DNA from: CAWCWK01 sp963842125
GTDB taxonomy: Bacteria > Pseudomonadota > Alphaproteobacteria > Rhizobiales > CAWCWK01
Assembly: GCA_963842125.1 (NCBI GenBank)
Contig: CAWJFE010000001.1
Location: forward strand, 1,426,001 to 1,490,000
Direction of reading: 5' to 3'
Length of the DNA stretch: 64,000 bases
Part shown: piece after piece, positions 1-9,121 of the stretch
Layout: the number at the start of each line of letters is the position of its first letter
Position numbering within the stretch: the first letter of the stretch is position 1
Program-made: the position numbers and the translations under genes
Notes under the pieces: generated by a model
Seen by the model: the letters and a program-made list of their open reading frames with translations, nothing else
What the model was told of the DNA's origin: nothing
Database searches by the model: none

Positions 1-1
1 G

Positions 2-622
2 TCCAACCTCGATGCGAAGCTGCGCAACACCATGCGCACCGAACTCGCGCTCCTCCGGCAGCGCGTGCAGAAGAACATGATCTACGTCACCCACGACCAG
101 GTCGAGGCGATGACGCTCGGCGATCGGATCGTGGTGATGCGGGACGGCGCGATCATGCAGGCGGGCACGCCGGAAGAGCTCTACAAGCGTCCGGCCAACC
201 GGTTCGTCGCCGGGTTCATCGGCTCGCCGCCGATGAACGTCTTCGCCGCGACGGTCTCGGGCGGTGCGCTCGATGCGGGTGGAACGATGCTCGGGCTCGC
301 GTCCTCGGCCTCGCTCGCCGACGGTGCGCGCGTCGATGTCGGCGTGCGGCCGACCGAACTCGCGCCCGGTATGGAAGGCAGCCCGAACGTCGTGCGGGGT
401 ATCGTGAGCGTATCGGAATATGTCGGCTCCCGCGCCGTCCTCCACGTCGATACGGAGCTCGGTGCGCTGGTGCTCGACTGGGATGCGGCGCATCGTGTGC
501 GGGTGGGCGAAACGGTCTCAGTTCTAGTGCCGCCCGAAGCGCTCTATGTCTTCGATGCCGGGAGCGGCGAAACGCGCGTTCAGGGCGCCGCCGGCAACAC
601 GGACATGGCGCTCGCGTCCTAG
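2..622 (+). CDS. ABC sugar transporter ATP-binding protein, 3' part
   Basis: C-terminal 206 residues of a MalK/UgpC-type nucleotide-binding subunit that energises the importer encoded just downstream. The gene is cut by the left edge, so Walker A, signature and Walker B are outside the window. The frame opens at base 2 with the D-loop SNLDAKLR and continues into the H-loop YVTHDQVEAMTL. The region after about residue 75 is the TOBE-type regulatory domain usual in carbohydrate importers (GIVSVSEYVGS, then a final beta-rich stretch). An internal ATG at 32 is not the true start because the D-loop lies upstream of it. A gap of about 107 bases separates it from the binding-protein gene. The family is certain; the substrate is not shown. 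Confidence 0.93.
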   Translation, partial: SNLDAKLRNTMRTELALLRQRVQKNMIYVTHDQVEAMTLGDRIVVMRDGAIMQAGTPEELYKRPANRFVAGFIGSPPMNVFAATVSGGALDAGGTMLGLASSASLADGARVDVGVRPTELAPGMEGSPNVVRGIVSVSEYVGSRAVLHVDTELGALVLDWDAAHRVRVGETVSVLVPPEALYVFDAGSGETRVQGAAGNTDMALAS

Positions 623-729
623 ACGGATACGGGCCCTCACGGTCAAGAAGAGGGTCGGACAGACCCCGACACGCTAAATGACGCCCGGCCTGTCTGGCCA
701 TGGCGGACGATGATGGAGAGGAAGACGAG

Positions 730-2070
730 ATGAAGCATTTGCTCAAGAGCACGACGGCCGCACTTGCCGTTGCCACGCTCGCGCTGACGGCGGGCGCCGC
801 CTCGGCGCAGGACTATTCGGCCTATGAGGGCACGACGCTGGTCGTGAACTTCCCCGCCCACCCGCACTATGAAGCGGTGCAGAAGGTGCTGCCGCAGTTC
901 ACCGAAGAGACTGGCATCGAGGTCGAGGTCGACGAGCTGCAATACCTCCGGATGCGCGACGCGCAGCTCCTGGAGATGTCGAAGCCCGAGGGCGACTACG
1001 ACCTCGTCTCCTACGTCGTCTTCTGGAAGACCGAGTACGCCGACAAGCGTCTCGTCGAGCCGCTGGCCTATTACAAGCTCGACCCGACGCTCAACATGCC
1101 GGACTATGACGCGGGCGACCTCATCACCGGCTACGTGCAGAACATCTCGCAGGTCGGCGGCGAGAAGGGTTACCTGCCCGGCGGCCTCTCGATGGCGATC
1201 GGCGTGCCCTTCGGCTCGGAGACCTCGGTCCTCGGCTACAGGAAGGACATCTTCGAGAAGCACGGCCTCGAAGTGCCCGAGACCTATGACGAGCTGATGG
1301 AACTGGCCTGCCAGATCCCCGAGTTGGAGCCCGGCATGGGTGGTCTCGCCTCGCGCGGCCAGTCGAACCACCAGGCCGTCCACGCCTGGCTCTTGCATCT
1401 TGCCCCCCAGGGCGGTGCGGTGTTCGACGAGAACTTCCGGCCCGTGGTCAACAACGAGATCGGCGTCAAGGCGGCCGAGCAGTTGAAGTCGATCCTCGAA
1501 TGCGGCCCCGAGGGCGGCACCTCCTTCGGCTTCGCGGAAAGCTCGAACGCCTTCCTCCAGGGCTCGGCGGCGATGTATCTCGACTCGATCTCGATCGCGG
1601 CGGCCGCCGAGGATCCGGAGCGCTCCGAGGTCGTCGGCCAGGTCGGCTGGGCCCTGCACCCGATGGGCACCGAGCGCGCCTCGCAGACGGGCGGTTTCGG
1701 CATCGCCATCCCGTCCAACAGCCGCAACAAGGAAGCCGCCTACCTCCTCATGCAGTGGCTGACATCCAAGAAGGGCGACAAGCTCATCGCGATGGCCGGC
1801 GGCTCGCCGTCGCGCTTCTCGACCTATGAGGATCCCGAACTGCAGGCCATGTTCCCGCATTACGAGGTCTTCGCCGAGGCGCTGAAATACGCCGATCCGG
1901 ACTGGCGCCCGATCATCCCCGAGTGGGGTGAGATCAACGCGCCGAACCTCGGTGTCGCCATCGGCGAGATCGTGAACGGTCAGACGCCGGCGCAGGAAGC
2001 GCTCGACGCCGTCGCCGCGCGCATCGAGGGCATCATGGAGAACGCCGGCTATTACGGCCCGTCCGAGTAA
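730..2070 (+). CDS. ABC transporter extracellular solute-binding protein (family 1)
   Basis: Periplasmic receptor of 446 residues that captures the substrate and delivers it to the two permeases downstream. The ATG at 730 is preferred over the in-frame ATG at 700: it follows a purine-rich GAGAGGAAG and begins a clean Sec signal peptide (MKHLLKSTTAALAV... ending ASA before QDYSAY). The mature protein is a typical family 1 sugar-binding protein, with a first lobe (EGTTLVVNFPAHPHYE) and the late motif TGGFGIAIPSNSRNKEAAY where these proteins fill the cleft. It is followed after 27 bases by the first permease gene. Family 1 proteins bind oligosaccharides, polyols or glycerol phosphates; the neighbouring kinase and aldolases argue for a sugar or sugar acid, but this is inference. 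Confidence 0.92.
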   Translation: MKHLLKSTTAALAVATLALTAGAASAQDYSAYEGTTLVVNFPAHPHYEAVQKVLPQFTEETGIEVEVDELQYLRMRDAQLLEMSKPEGDYDLVSYVVFWKTEYADKRLVEPLAYYKLDPTLNMPDYDAGDLITGYVQNISQVGGEKGYLPGGLSMAIGVPFGSETSVLGYRKDIFEKHGLEVPETYDELMELACQIPELEPGMGGLASRGQSNHQAVHAWLLHLAPQGGAVFDENFRPVVNNEIGVKAAEQLKSILECGPEGGTSFGFAESSNAFLQGSAAMYLDSISIAAAAEDPERSEVVGQVGWALHPMGTERASQTGGFGIAIPSNSRNKEAAYLLMQWLTSKKGDKLIAMAGGSPSRFSTYEDPELQAMFPHYEVFAEALKYADPDWRPIIPEWGEINAPNLGVAIGEIVNGQTPAQEALDAVAARIEGIMENAGYYGPSE

Positions 2071-2097
2071 GAGACGGCACGGGCGGGACCAGCGATC

Positions 2098-3123
2098 ATG
2101 ACGGCTACCGACATATCGCCGGCCCCCGCCCGTACGGCCACGCCGCCCAAAGGCCGGCGGCGCTGGCGCGGCGCCGCGCCCTACCTGATGCTCCTGCCCT
2201 ACCTCCTGGTGATGGCGGGGGCGCTCATCTATCCGCTCTACGAAGCGGTCATCCTGTCGTTCCAGGACTGGCGGCTCGGCACGCCGCTCTCCTCCGCCGA
2301 ATGGACGGGCTGGGACAATTACGCCTATCTCCTGAACGACCCGCTCGTCTGGCGCTCCGCCGTGGTCACGGTCATCTTCGCGGCGGCCGTCGTGGTGCTG
2401 GAGATGGCGCTGGGCGTCGCGCTCGCGCTGCTGCTCGACAGGCCCTTGAGGGGCATGACCATCTTCCGCACCATCTTCATCCTGCCGATGATGGTCGCCC
2501 CCATCGTCGTCGGCCTGATCTGGCGCTTTCTCTACAACGAGCAGTACGGCACGATAAACAAGGTCTTCAAGACCTTCGGGTTCGATGGCGTGCCGTGGCT
2601 CTCCTCGCCCGACTGGGCGCTCTTCTCCATCATCGTCGCCGACGTGTGGCAGTGGACGCCCTTCGTCTTCATCCTCACGCTCGCCGCCCTTCAGGGCCTG
2701 CCCGCCTCGACGATGGAGGCCGCTCGGATGGACGGCGCGACGCCGATGCAGACGGTCTGGTACGTCAAGCTGCCGCTCATCGTGCCCGTCCTCGTCGTGA
2801 CGGCGCTCCTGCGGCTCATCGATGCCTTCAAGGTGCTGGAAGTCATCTTCATCATGACCGATGGCGGCCCGGCCAACGCGACGAAGGTGCTCTCACTGAC
2901 CATCTACCAGACGGCCTTCACCTCGCAGCAGCTCGGGCGCGCCTCCGCGCTCTCCAACCTGCTGCTCATCCTCGTCCTCTTCATCGGCATCGCGCTCATC
3001 ATCTTCTCGAAGCTTCGCGAGAACCAGATCGAGCGCGCCGCCAACGCGGCCGAAGGCGACGATGACGACGCCAAGCCGGTCATCCCGCTGACGCCGGCGG
3101 CCCAGGCGGTACAGGTCTCATGA
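2098..3123 (+). CDS. ABC sugar transporter permease (MalF/UgpA type)
   Basis: Inner-membrane permease of 341 residues. A basic, proline-rich N-terminus precedes about six membrane helices, the first being YLMLLPYLLVMAGALIYPLY. The EAA loop that docks on the ATPase is visible near residue 206 (EAARMDGATPMQTVWYVKLP). The acidic C-terminus is cytoplasmic. It pairs with the second permease 13 bases downstream to form the transmembrane heterodimer of a carbohydrate importer. Length and topology are normal for the family. Confidence 0.93.
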   Translation: MTATDISPAPARTATPPKGRRRWRGAAPYLMLLPYLLVMAGALIYPLYEAVILSFQDWRLGTPLSSAEWTGWDNYAYLLNDPLVWRSAVVTVIFAAAVVVLEMALGVALALLLDRPLRGMTIFRTIFILPMMVAPIVVGLIWRFLYNEQYGTINKVFKTFGFDGVPWLSSPDWALFSIIVADVWQWTPFVFILTLAALQGLPASTMEAARMDGATPMQTVWYVKLPLIVPVLVVTALLRLIDAFKVLEVIFIMTDGGPANATKVLSLTIYQTAFTSQQLGRASALSNLLLILVLFIGIALIIFSKLRENQIERAANAAEGDDDDAKPVIPLTPAAQAVQVS

Positions 3124-3136
3124 TGGATGCAAGCTC

Positions 3137-3979
3137 ATGAGCGGCGCCACCTACACACAGCCGCAGCGGGGCGACCGGGCGCGGTTCATCCTCGTCGTCG
3201 TCCTCGCCTTCATCGCGCTCGGGCCCATCGTCTCGATGCTCACGACCTCGCTCGCGATCTCGAACGACATCTTCACCGACGAGCTGACCTTCTTCTTCGC
3301 GCCGACCTTCCAGAACTACGAGGAGGTGCTGTCCGAGCGGCAGCTGCGGCGCTATCTCGTCAACTCGCTCATCGTCGGCACGGTCTCGACGGCGCTGACG
3401 CTCATCATCGGCGGGCTGGCCGCCTACGCGCTTCAGCGCTTCCGCTTCGTCGGGCGCGATACGGTCAACATCGTCACGCTGCTGACGCGCCTCGTGCCGC
3501 CGGCCGTTCTCGCCGTGCCGGTCTTCCTCATCTGGACCTACGGGTTCGAGATCTCGGGCACGCGCTACGGCCTCATTCTCATCTACGTCGCGATCAACCT
3601 GCCCTTCGTCGTCTGGATCCTCCAGAGCTTTATCGAGCAGCTGCCGCCGAGCCTTGAAGAGGCCGCGCGGATGGACGGCGCCAACGTCTTCCAGACCTTC
3701 TTCCTCGTCGTCCTGCCACTCATCCGACCGGGCCTCGCGGCAGCGGCGATCTTCACCTTCCGCATCGCGTGGAACGAGTTCATCCTCGCCTTCGTCCTCA
3801 CGGGCCGCTCCACGCGCACGCTTCCCGTCCACGTCTCGACCTTCCTGACCGAGTACAATCTCGAGTGGGGGCAGATCATGGCGATCGGGACGCTCATCGC
3901 GCTGCCGCCGCTCGTCTTCACGCTCTTCGCCTCGCGCCAGATCATCACCGGGCTCACCGCCGGCGCCGTGAAGGGGTGA
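3137..3979 (+). CDS. ABC sugar transporter permease (MalG/UgpE type)
   Basis: Second inner-membrane subunit, 280 residues and six predicted helices, starting with FILVVVLAFIALGPIVSML. The EAA loop is at about residues 174-193 (EEAARMDGANVFQTFFLVVL), and the FRIAWNEFILAFVLT segment after it is typical of MalG/UgpE proteins. The ATG at 3137 sits 13 bases after the first permease, and the gene stops 4 bases before the Tm-1-like gene, so the transport and metabolic genes are probably one transcript. The 105-residue SBP-distal insert seen in some MalF proteins is absent here, as expected for MalG. Confidence 0.93.
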   Translation: MSGATYTQPQRGDRARFILVVVLAFIALGPIVSMLTTSLAISNDIFTDELTFFFAPTFQNYEEVLSERQLRRYLVNSLIVGTVSTALTLIIGGLAAYALQRFRFVGRDTVNIVTLLTRLVPPAVLAVPVFLIWTYGFEISGTRYGLILIYVAINLPFVVWILQSFIEQLPPSLEEAARMDGANVFQTFFLVVLPLIRPGLAAAAIFTFRIAWNEFILAFVLTGRSTRTLPVHVSTFLTEYNLEWGQIMAIGTLIALPPLVFTLFASRQIITGLTAGAVKG

Positions 3980-3983
3980 TGCT

Positions 3984-5276
3984 ATGGGAGTGCCGCCGCC
4001 GATAGAGACGCCGCCCCATGCAGGCGCGCTTCCCGTCGGCACGGACGGCACGTCCCGCCTCAGCGCTCCGCCCGTCCATGGCGGGAAGGACCGCGTCGTC
4101 GTCCTCCTCGTCTCGCGCGATACGAAATCGGAGGAGGCGGAGTATCTCGTTCGAAAGATGGCCGATCTCGGCCTTCACGTGCGCGTCGTCAACACGGCGC
4201 TGAAGCACCAGCCGCGCAACCCTGATTTCTCCAAGCTCGATATGATGAAGGACTCGGCCGATCACGCCGCGGAAGCGATCCAGAAGCATATCGAGGCCGG
4301 CGCGCGCGCCATCGTCGGGATCGGCGGCGGGGTGGGCTCCTGGGTGGCGATGAACGCGATGCAGACCGCGCCCTTCGGTTTCCCCAAGATCATCATCTCG
4401 ACGCTGCCCTTCGATCCGCGCGATTTCGTCGCCAATTCCGACATCATCGTCGTGCCGTCCGTCGCCGATATCATGGGCCTCAACCCGATCCTGCGCGCCG
4501 TCCTCAGGAACGCCGCCGCTGCCGTCTTCGGTCTCGCCAACAGCCCGTCCGCGAACATTCTCGGCGATTCGACCAAGCCCGTCATCGGCATCACCGCGCT
4601 CGGCGTCACCTCCCCGGCGGCGACGGCCATCGTGAAGGGTCTCACGCGCCGGGGCTTCGAGACGGCGGCCTTCCACGCCAACGGCTATGGCGGCCGGTCC
4701 TATGAGCGCTGGGTGCGCCAGAAGGCCTTCACCGCCGCTATCGATCTGACGACGCACGAGATCACCAGCCTTCTCTTCGGCTCCATCAACGCCACCGACC
4801 CGAAGCGTCTGTGCGGCGCCGCCGAGGTGGGCATCCCGCAAGTCGTGGTCCCGGGCGGGCTCGACTTTCTCGGGCGCGGGCCCGTCCAACTCCTCGACCA
4901 TGCCGAGCGCAAGCGCGCGCACTACCAGCAGAACGTCCTCTTCACCCATATCCGCACCAGCGTGACGGAGATGCGCGCCTGTGCGACGATCATGGCCGAG
5001 CGCCTCAACGTCGCGACCGCGCCGACGCGTGTCGTCGTGCCCATGCTGGGCTTCTCGGCGGAAGGTGCGGGCGGCGCAATTCACGATCCCGATTCCGACC
5101 TCGCCTTCCTCTCCACGCTGCGGGGCAAGCTGAAGAGCGACATCCCCGTCTTCGAGGTCGAGGCGCCGATCAATTCCGAAGAGTTCGCCAGCGCCGTCCT
5201 CGCCCATTTCGACGCCGTCAGTCCGGTTACCGACCGGATGCTGCCGGCTCCCTACGCCTCCGCCGTTCTAGGATGA
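3984..5276 (+). CDS. Tm-1-like ATP-binding domain protein (UPF0261 family)
   Basis: Cytoplasmic protein of 430 residues. The first 30 residues look like a linker; the conserved domain starts near residue 34 (DRVVVLLVSRDTKSEEAEYL). Glycine-rich loops GIGGGVGSW (about 112) and ITALGVTSPAATA (about 200) are the family's nucleotide-binding features, and VVPGGLDFLGRG (about 290) is a further conserved block. Plant relatives (tomato Tm-1) bind ATP; bacterial members are uncharacterised in detail and usually lie beside carbohydrate or phosphoenolpyruvate-metabolism genes. Here it sits 4 bases after the permease and 4 bases before an aldolase, so it most likely acts in the same sugar pathway. The biochemical role is unknown. 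Confidence 0.85.
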   Translation: MGVPPPIETPPHAGALPVGTDGTSRLSAPPVHGGKDRVVVLLVSRDTKSEEAEYLVRKMADLGLHVRVVNTALKHQPRNPDFSKLDMMKDSADHAAEAIQKHIEAGARAIVGIGGGVGSWVAMNAMQTAPFGFPKIIISTLPFDPRDFVANSDIIVVPSVADIMGLNPILRAVLRNAAAAVFGLANSPSANILGDSTKPVIGITALGVTSPAATAIVKGLTRRGFETAAFHANGYGGRSYERWVRQKAFTAAIDLTTHEITSLLFGSINATDPKRLCGAAEVGIPQVVVPGGLDFLGRGPVQLLDHAERKRAHYQQNVLFTHIRTSVTEMRACATIMAERLNVATAPTRVVVPMLGFSAEGAGGAIHDPDSDLAFLSTLRGKLKSDIPVFEVEAPINSEEFASAVLAHFDAVSPVTDRMLPAPYASAVLG

Positions 5277-5280
5277 CCCC

Positions 5281-5943
5281 GTGACGATCGAGATCGACGA
5301 CCAAGACCTCCACGCCAAGCAGGCCGCCCTCATCCAGGTAGCGCAGCGCGCCTTCCAGACCGGGCTCCAGACCAATGCCGGCGGCAATCTCTCCATCCGT
5401 CTCACCGGTGTCGATGCCTGCCTGATCAAGCCCTCGGGCATCGGCTATGCCGAGGTGAACCACGACAATCTCCAGGTCGTCGACTTCGAGGGTCGGACCA
5501 TCACCGGCGGTCACTACAAGCCGTCCAAGGACAAGGATTTCCACGTCGCGATCTATCGCGAGCGGGCGGACGTGAACGCCATCGTCCACGTCCACAGCCC
5601 CTGGGCGACGGCCTGGGGCTGCGCGGGCCGCATCATCCCGTCGATCACCGTGCAGGCGATCGAGAAGATGGGCGAGATCCCGCTCATTCCCTTGAGCGAG
5701 AACGGCGGCCCGCAGACCGCGTCCCAGATCGGCGCCGTGATGAAGGAGCCCGGCCGGCGCGTCTGCGTACTGGCCAATCACGGAACCGTCGGCGTCGCCA
5801 AGACGGCGCTCAAGGCGCTCCATCTCTGCGAGATCCTGGAGGAGACGGCGAAGACGGCCGCCATCGCCGAGATGCTGTCCGGCGGCAACCCCCTCGCGAC
5901 CGCCAAGCGCGGCGGCGTCGATCCCTATGCCAAGCCCGCTTGA
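5281..5943 (+). CDS. Class II aldolase/adducin family protein (first copy)
   Basis: Metal-dependent aldolase of 220 residues of the L-fuculose-1-phosphate aldolase / L-ribulose-5-phosphate 4-epimerase fold. The signatures are TNAGGNLSIRL near residue 36, the zinc ligand pair HVHSPWATAWG near residue 97, and the third ligand in NHGTVG near residue 161. The start is a GTG 4 bases after the previous stop. The 3' end overlaps the next, second aldolase-family gene by 17 bases, so translation is coupled. It would be expected to cleave the sugar phosphate made by the FGGY kinase downstream, or to epimerise it. The substrate cannot be read from sequence. Confidence 0.88.
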   Translation: MTIEIDDQDLHAKQAALIQVAQRAFQTGLQTNAGGNLSIRLTGVDACLIKPSGIGYAEVNHDNLQVVDFEGRTITGGHYKPSKDKDFHVAIYRERADVNAIVHVHSPWATAWGCAGRIIPSITVQAIEKMGEIPLIPLSENGGPQTASQIGAVMKEPGRRVCVLANHGTVGVAKTALKALHLCEILEETAKTAAIAEMLSGGNPLATAKRGGVDPYAKPA

Positions 5944-6937
5944 GGCCCTTGCCGCTCTCTCGGCTCGGGTCGGCAGCAACCCCGCCCTCGTTCAGGGGCC
6001 GGGTGGCAACACGTCGCTGAAAGCCGCCGGCCGATTGCACGTGAAGGGGTCCGGCACCTGGCTCGCCCACGCGGCCGAGCGGGATATCTTCGCCGTCCTC
6101 GAACTCGGCCGGCTCCGCGCCGCGATAGCCGAAGACGATCCGCGTACCGAGACCTGCGTCGACTTCCTCGCCGCCGGCTCGTTGCTGCGCCCCTCGATCG
6201 AGACGACGCTTCACGCCGTCATGCCACACCGGGTCGTCGTCCACGTTCACTGCGTCGAGACGATCGCTGCGGCGGTGCGAAGCGATGTCGAGGCGCTGGC
6301 GGCGGACAGATTGTCCGGCTATGCTCATATCCGCTTCGCCGTCGCTGACTACGCACGGCCAGGCCGCCCGCTCACCCGTGCGGTGCGACGCGCGATGGCG
6401 GACGACACCAACGTCCTCATCCTGCGCAATCACGGCCTCGTTGTCGGGGCGGACAGTGTCGAGGAGGCCGCAAGCTTGCAGGAGACGGTTACGAAGGCGC
6501 TCCAGCGCTCCGCCAGGCCCGCACCGCCTCCCGATCTGGTCGCGCTCGAAACGCTGGCCGACGGCACGGCCTACGAGGTCGCCGAGCCCGGGGTCCATGG
6601 CATCGCGACCGATCCGGAGGGCTTGGCCGCGGCCCGGTGCGGCTCGCTCTATCCCGACCACGTCATCTTCCTCGGTCGCGGGATCGAGGTCGCCACGCGG
6701 GACGCCATCGAGGAGGCGGGCCGAGCCATGCTGGTCGTGCCCAATGCCGGCGTCCTCGTTAAGCGGGACGCGACGGCCGGGACGCGCGCACTCGTCGAAG
6801 GGCTGGCACTCGTCTGTGCCCGGCTCTCGCCTTTGGACCCCGTCGTCGCCCTTACGGAGGCCGACGAAGACGCTCTCCTCAACTGGGACGCCGAAGCCTT
6901 TCGCGCCAAGCTCGATCGTGCGGGCACCCCGCCGTGA
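5927..6937 (+). CDS. Class II aldolase/adducin family protein (second copy, longer)
   Basis: A 336-residue protein with the same fold as its upstream neighbour but a different length and little close identity. It shows GPGGNTSLKAAG near residue 25, the HVHC metal-ligand pair near residue 106, and RNHGLVVGADS near residue 166, all in the N-terminal 200 residues. The remaining C-terminal 130 residues are an extension I do not recognise (TATAGTRALVEG region). The N-terminal half resembles the aldolase domain found in long bifunctional rhamnose/aldolase-dehydrogenase proteins, without the dehydrogenase. It overlaps its upstream neighbour by 17 bases and the kinase by 4 (GTGA). Two class II aldolases in tandem suggest either two successive steps or an epimerase plus an aldolase. 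Confidence 0.83.
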   Translation: MPSPLEALAALSARVGSNPALVQGPGGNTSLKAAGRLHVKGSGTWLAHAAERDIFAVLELGRLRAAIAEDDPRTETCVDFLAAGSLLRPSIETTLHAVMPHRVVVHVHCVETIAAAVRSDVEALAADRLSGYAHIRFAVADYARPGRPLTRAVRRAMADDTNVLILRNHGLVVGADSVEEAASLQETVTKALQRSARPAPPPDLVALETLADGTAYEVAEPGVHGIATDPEGLAAARCGSLYPDHVIFLGRGIEVATRDAIEEAGRAMLVVPNAGVLVKRDATAGTRALVEGLALVCARLSPLDPVVALTEADEDALLNWDAEAFRAKLDRAGTPP

Positions 6938-8175
6938 CAACGGTCAGCGTCGGCGTCGACGTTGGCACGTCCGGGATGCGTCTCATCGCGGTCGATGCGG
7001 CGGGCTCGGTCAATTGCATGGTGTCGGAGCCCTGGAAGGGCGCACGGGCCGAGCCTTCGGGGTGGATCGAGAACTTGAGCACGCTCTTGGCGAAGCTCGA
7101 TGGGCGGGGCGTCGCCGTCGATCGAATCGCGATCGACGGCACGTCCGGCACGCTCCTCGCCTGCGATGAGGCGGGAGAGCCGGTCGGCGACGCGATCCTC
7201 TACGACGAACCCTGCAAGGACGGGGCGCTCGTCGGCCGGATCGACCGGGCCGCGCCGTTGACGAGCGTCGCGCGGGGCACGAACTCCGGGCTCGCCCGCG
7301 CCATGCGTCTGGCCGAGAGGCCGCGCGCCGCGCATATCCTCCACGAGGCCGACTGGCTGGCGGGCCGCCTCATAGGCCGCTTCGACCAGACGGACGAGAA
7401 CAACGCGCTGAAGACGGGCTACGACCCGGTCGCGCGCGAATGGCCCGATTGGCTGGCCGAGATCGGCGCGCCGATCGACCGTCTCCCCGAGGTTCACCCC
7501 GTCGGGACGCCCTATGGAACGGTCGACCCGCTGTGGGCGGCGAAATATCGCTGTCTGGCGGGCGCCACCGTCGTGGCCGGCACGACGGATGGCTGCGCGG
7601 CCTTCCTCGCGTCGGGGGCATCGGAGGTCGGTGACGCGGTCACGTCGCTGGGATCGACGCTGGTCCTCAAGGTCCTTGCCGACACGCCGGTCTTCGAGCC
7701 GCGCTATGGTCTCTACAGCCACCGGATCGGCGATCGCTGGCTCGTCGGCGGTGCGTCCAACACGGGCGGTGCGGTGCTTCAAGAGCATTTCACCGTCGCC
7801 GAGATGGACGCGCTGACGCCTCACCTGACGCCGGGCGTGCCGACCGGGATCGGCAGCTACCCGCTGCGCCGCCCCGGCGAGCGCTTTCCCATCAACGATC
7901 CGCATCTCGAACCCAACCTGCCGGAGCGAGAGGACGATGCGATCTTTCTCCAGGTTCTCTTCGAAGGCATGGCCGCCATCGAAGCGCGCGGCTACGCACT
8001 GATCGCGGACCTGGGCGGCCCCGAGGTTCGCAGCCTACGGACGGCCGGGGGCGGAGCGGCGAACCCGGCCTGGACGGCGATACGTCGCCAAGTCCTCGGT
8101 GTTCCCTTCGAGGCGAACCGCTGCGGTGAGGCCGTCTTCGGCACGGCGCTGATCGCGCAAGGCACGGTTCCGTGA
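6934..8175 (+). CDS. FGGY-family carbohydrate kinase
   Basis: Sugar kinase of 413 residues, somewhat shorter than the 480-500 usual for xylulokinase or ribulokinase. The phosphate-binding loop GVDVGTSGMRLIAVD starts at residue 7. The probable catalytic Asp lies in VVAGTTDGCAAFLASGA (about residue 215), and the C-terminal adenosine-binding glycine block is GGGAANPAWTAIR. The start is GTG, overlapping the aldolase stop by 4 bases; the end overlaps the HAD gene by 4 bases. It should phosphorylate a ketose, polyol or sugar acid brought in by the importer. Which one is not evident. Confidence 0.88.
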   Translation: MTTVSVGVDVGTSGMRLIAVDAAGSVNCMVSEPWKGARAEPSGWIENLSTLLAKLDGRGVAVDRIAIDGTSGTLLACDEAGEPVGDAILYDEPCKDGALVGRIDRAAPLTSVARGTNSGLARAMRLAERPRAAHILHEADWLAGRLIGRFDQTDENNALKTGYDPVAREWPDWLAEIGAPIDRLPEVHPVGTPYGTVDPLWAAKYRCLAGATVVAGTTDGCAAFLASGASEVGDAVTSLGSTLVLKVLADTPVFEPRYGLYSHRIGDRWLVGGASNTGGAVLQEHFTVAEMDALTPHLTPGVPTGIGSYPLRRPGERFPINDPHLEPNLPEREDDAIFLQVLFEGMAAIEARGYALIADLGGPEVRSLRTAGGGAANPAWTAIRRQVLGVPFEANRCGEAVFGTALIAQGTVP

Positions 8176-8993
8176 GGTTAGACCAGGCGGAGCGTATCGA
8201 TGGCCTCGCCAAGCTCGCCGGTCGGTTCGATGCCTATCTCGTCGATCAGTTCGGCGTCCTCCACGACGGGGAGACCGCCTATCCCGGGGCGATAGAGGCA
8301 TTGGCGCGCTTGAAGGAAGGCGGGGGCCGCATCGCGCTCGTCTCCAATTCGGGCAGGCGCGCTCGGTCCAATGTCGAGCGTCTGACGCGGCTCGGTTTTG
8401 CGCCCGACAGCTACGATGCCTTCGTCACATCGGGCGAAGTCGCCTGGGGAATGCTGCGGGCCGGCGCGATACCGATGCCTGCGGGCGGGCGCGTCCTTCA
8501 ACTGTCTCGCGGCGAGGATAGCTCGGCGCTGGACGGCCTCGACCTGACGACGACCGAAAGCGCGGAGGATTGCGATCTCGTCCTCATCGCAGGCAGCGAG
8601 GCCGAGCGCATCTCGCTCGCCGCATACCGCGCCCGGCTCGCACCGGCCGCCTTGCGAGGCGTGCCGGCCCTCTGCACGAACCCCGATTTCGTGATGCTCA
8701 CGTCTGAAGGCCCTCGCTTCGGCGCTGGGGAAATCGCCCGGACCTACGAAGCCCTCGGCGGGGATGTGACCTGGATCGGCAAACCCTTCGCGCCGATCTA
8801 CGAAACCGCGCTTCAAGCTCTCGGCAACCCCGCTCCCTCGCGCACGCTCTGCATCGGCGACAGTCTCGACCACGATATCGCAGGCGGGCAGGGCGTTGGC
8901 GCGAGAACGCTGCTCGTCACCGGCGGCATTCCGCTCAACGAAGCCGCGCCGTCATCGGTCGCCCCCGATTTCATTGCGGACATGTTCCGCTGA
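8172..8993 (+). CDS. HAD-IIA family hydrolase (NagD/phosphoglycolate-phosphatase-like)
   Basis: A 273-residue HAD superfamily subclass IIA protein. Motif I is YLVDQFGVLHDG near residue 19, so the nucleophile Asp is present but the second acid, which acts as general acid/base in DxD phosphatases, is Phe. A Trp or other aromatic there is characteristic of an alphaproteobacterial IIA subgroup (DxW in place of DxD). Motif II is SNSGRR, motif III IGKPFAPIYE, and motif IV IGDSLDHDIAGG. The start is GTG, overlapping the kinase stop by 4 bases. As last gene of the sugar operon it may dephosphorylate a pathway intermediate or remove a damaged one. The atypical motif I lowers confidence in phosphatase activity. 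Confidence 0.85.
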   Translation: MRLDQAERIDGLAKLAGRFDAYLVDQFGVLHDGETAYPGAIEALARLKEGGGRIALVSNSGRRARSNVERLTRLGFAPDSYDAFVTSGEVAWGMLRAGAIPMPAGGRVLQLSRGEDSSALDGLDLTTTESAEDCDLVLIAGSEAERISLAAYRARLAPAALRGVPALCTNPDFVMLTSEGPRFGAGEIARTYEALGGDVTWIGKPFAPIYETALQALGNPAPSRTLCIGDSLDHDIAGGQGVGARTLLVTGGIPLNEAAPSSVAPDFIADMFR

Positions 8994-9121
8994 AAAGCAC
9001 CCTGATCAACATAGGTTAGCAGCTTTCGGCCTAGACAGTGCGACGATGTTCGCGTATTGTTCTGGCGTAGTCACAGAAGTGCGGGACGGGGCTGGCGAGG
9101 CCCCTCGGACGGGGTGACCAC

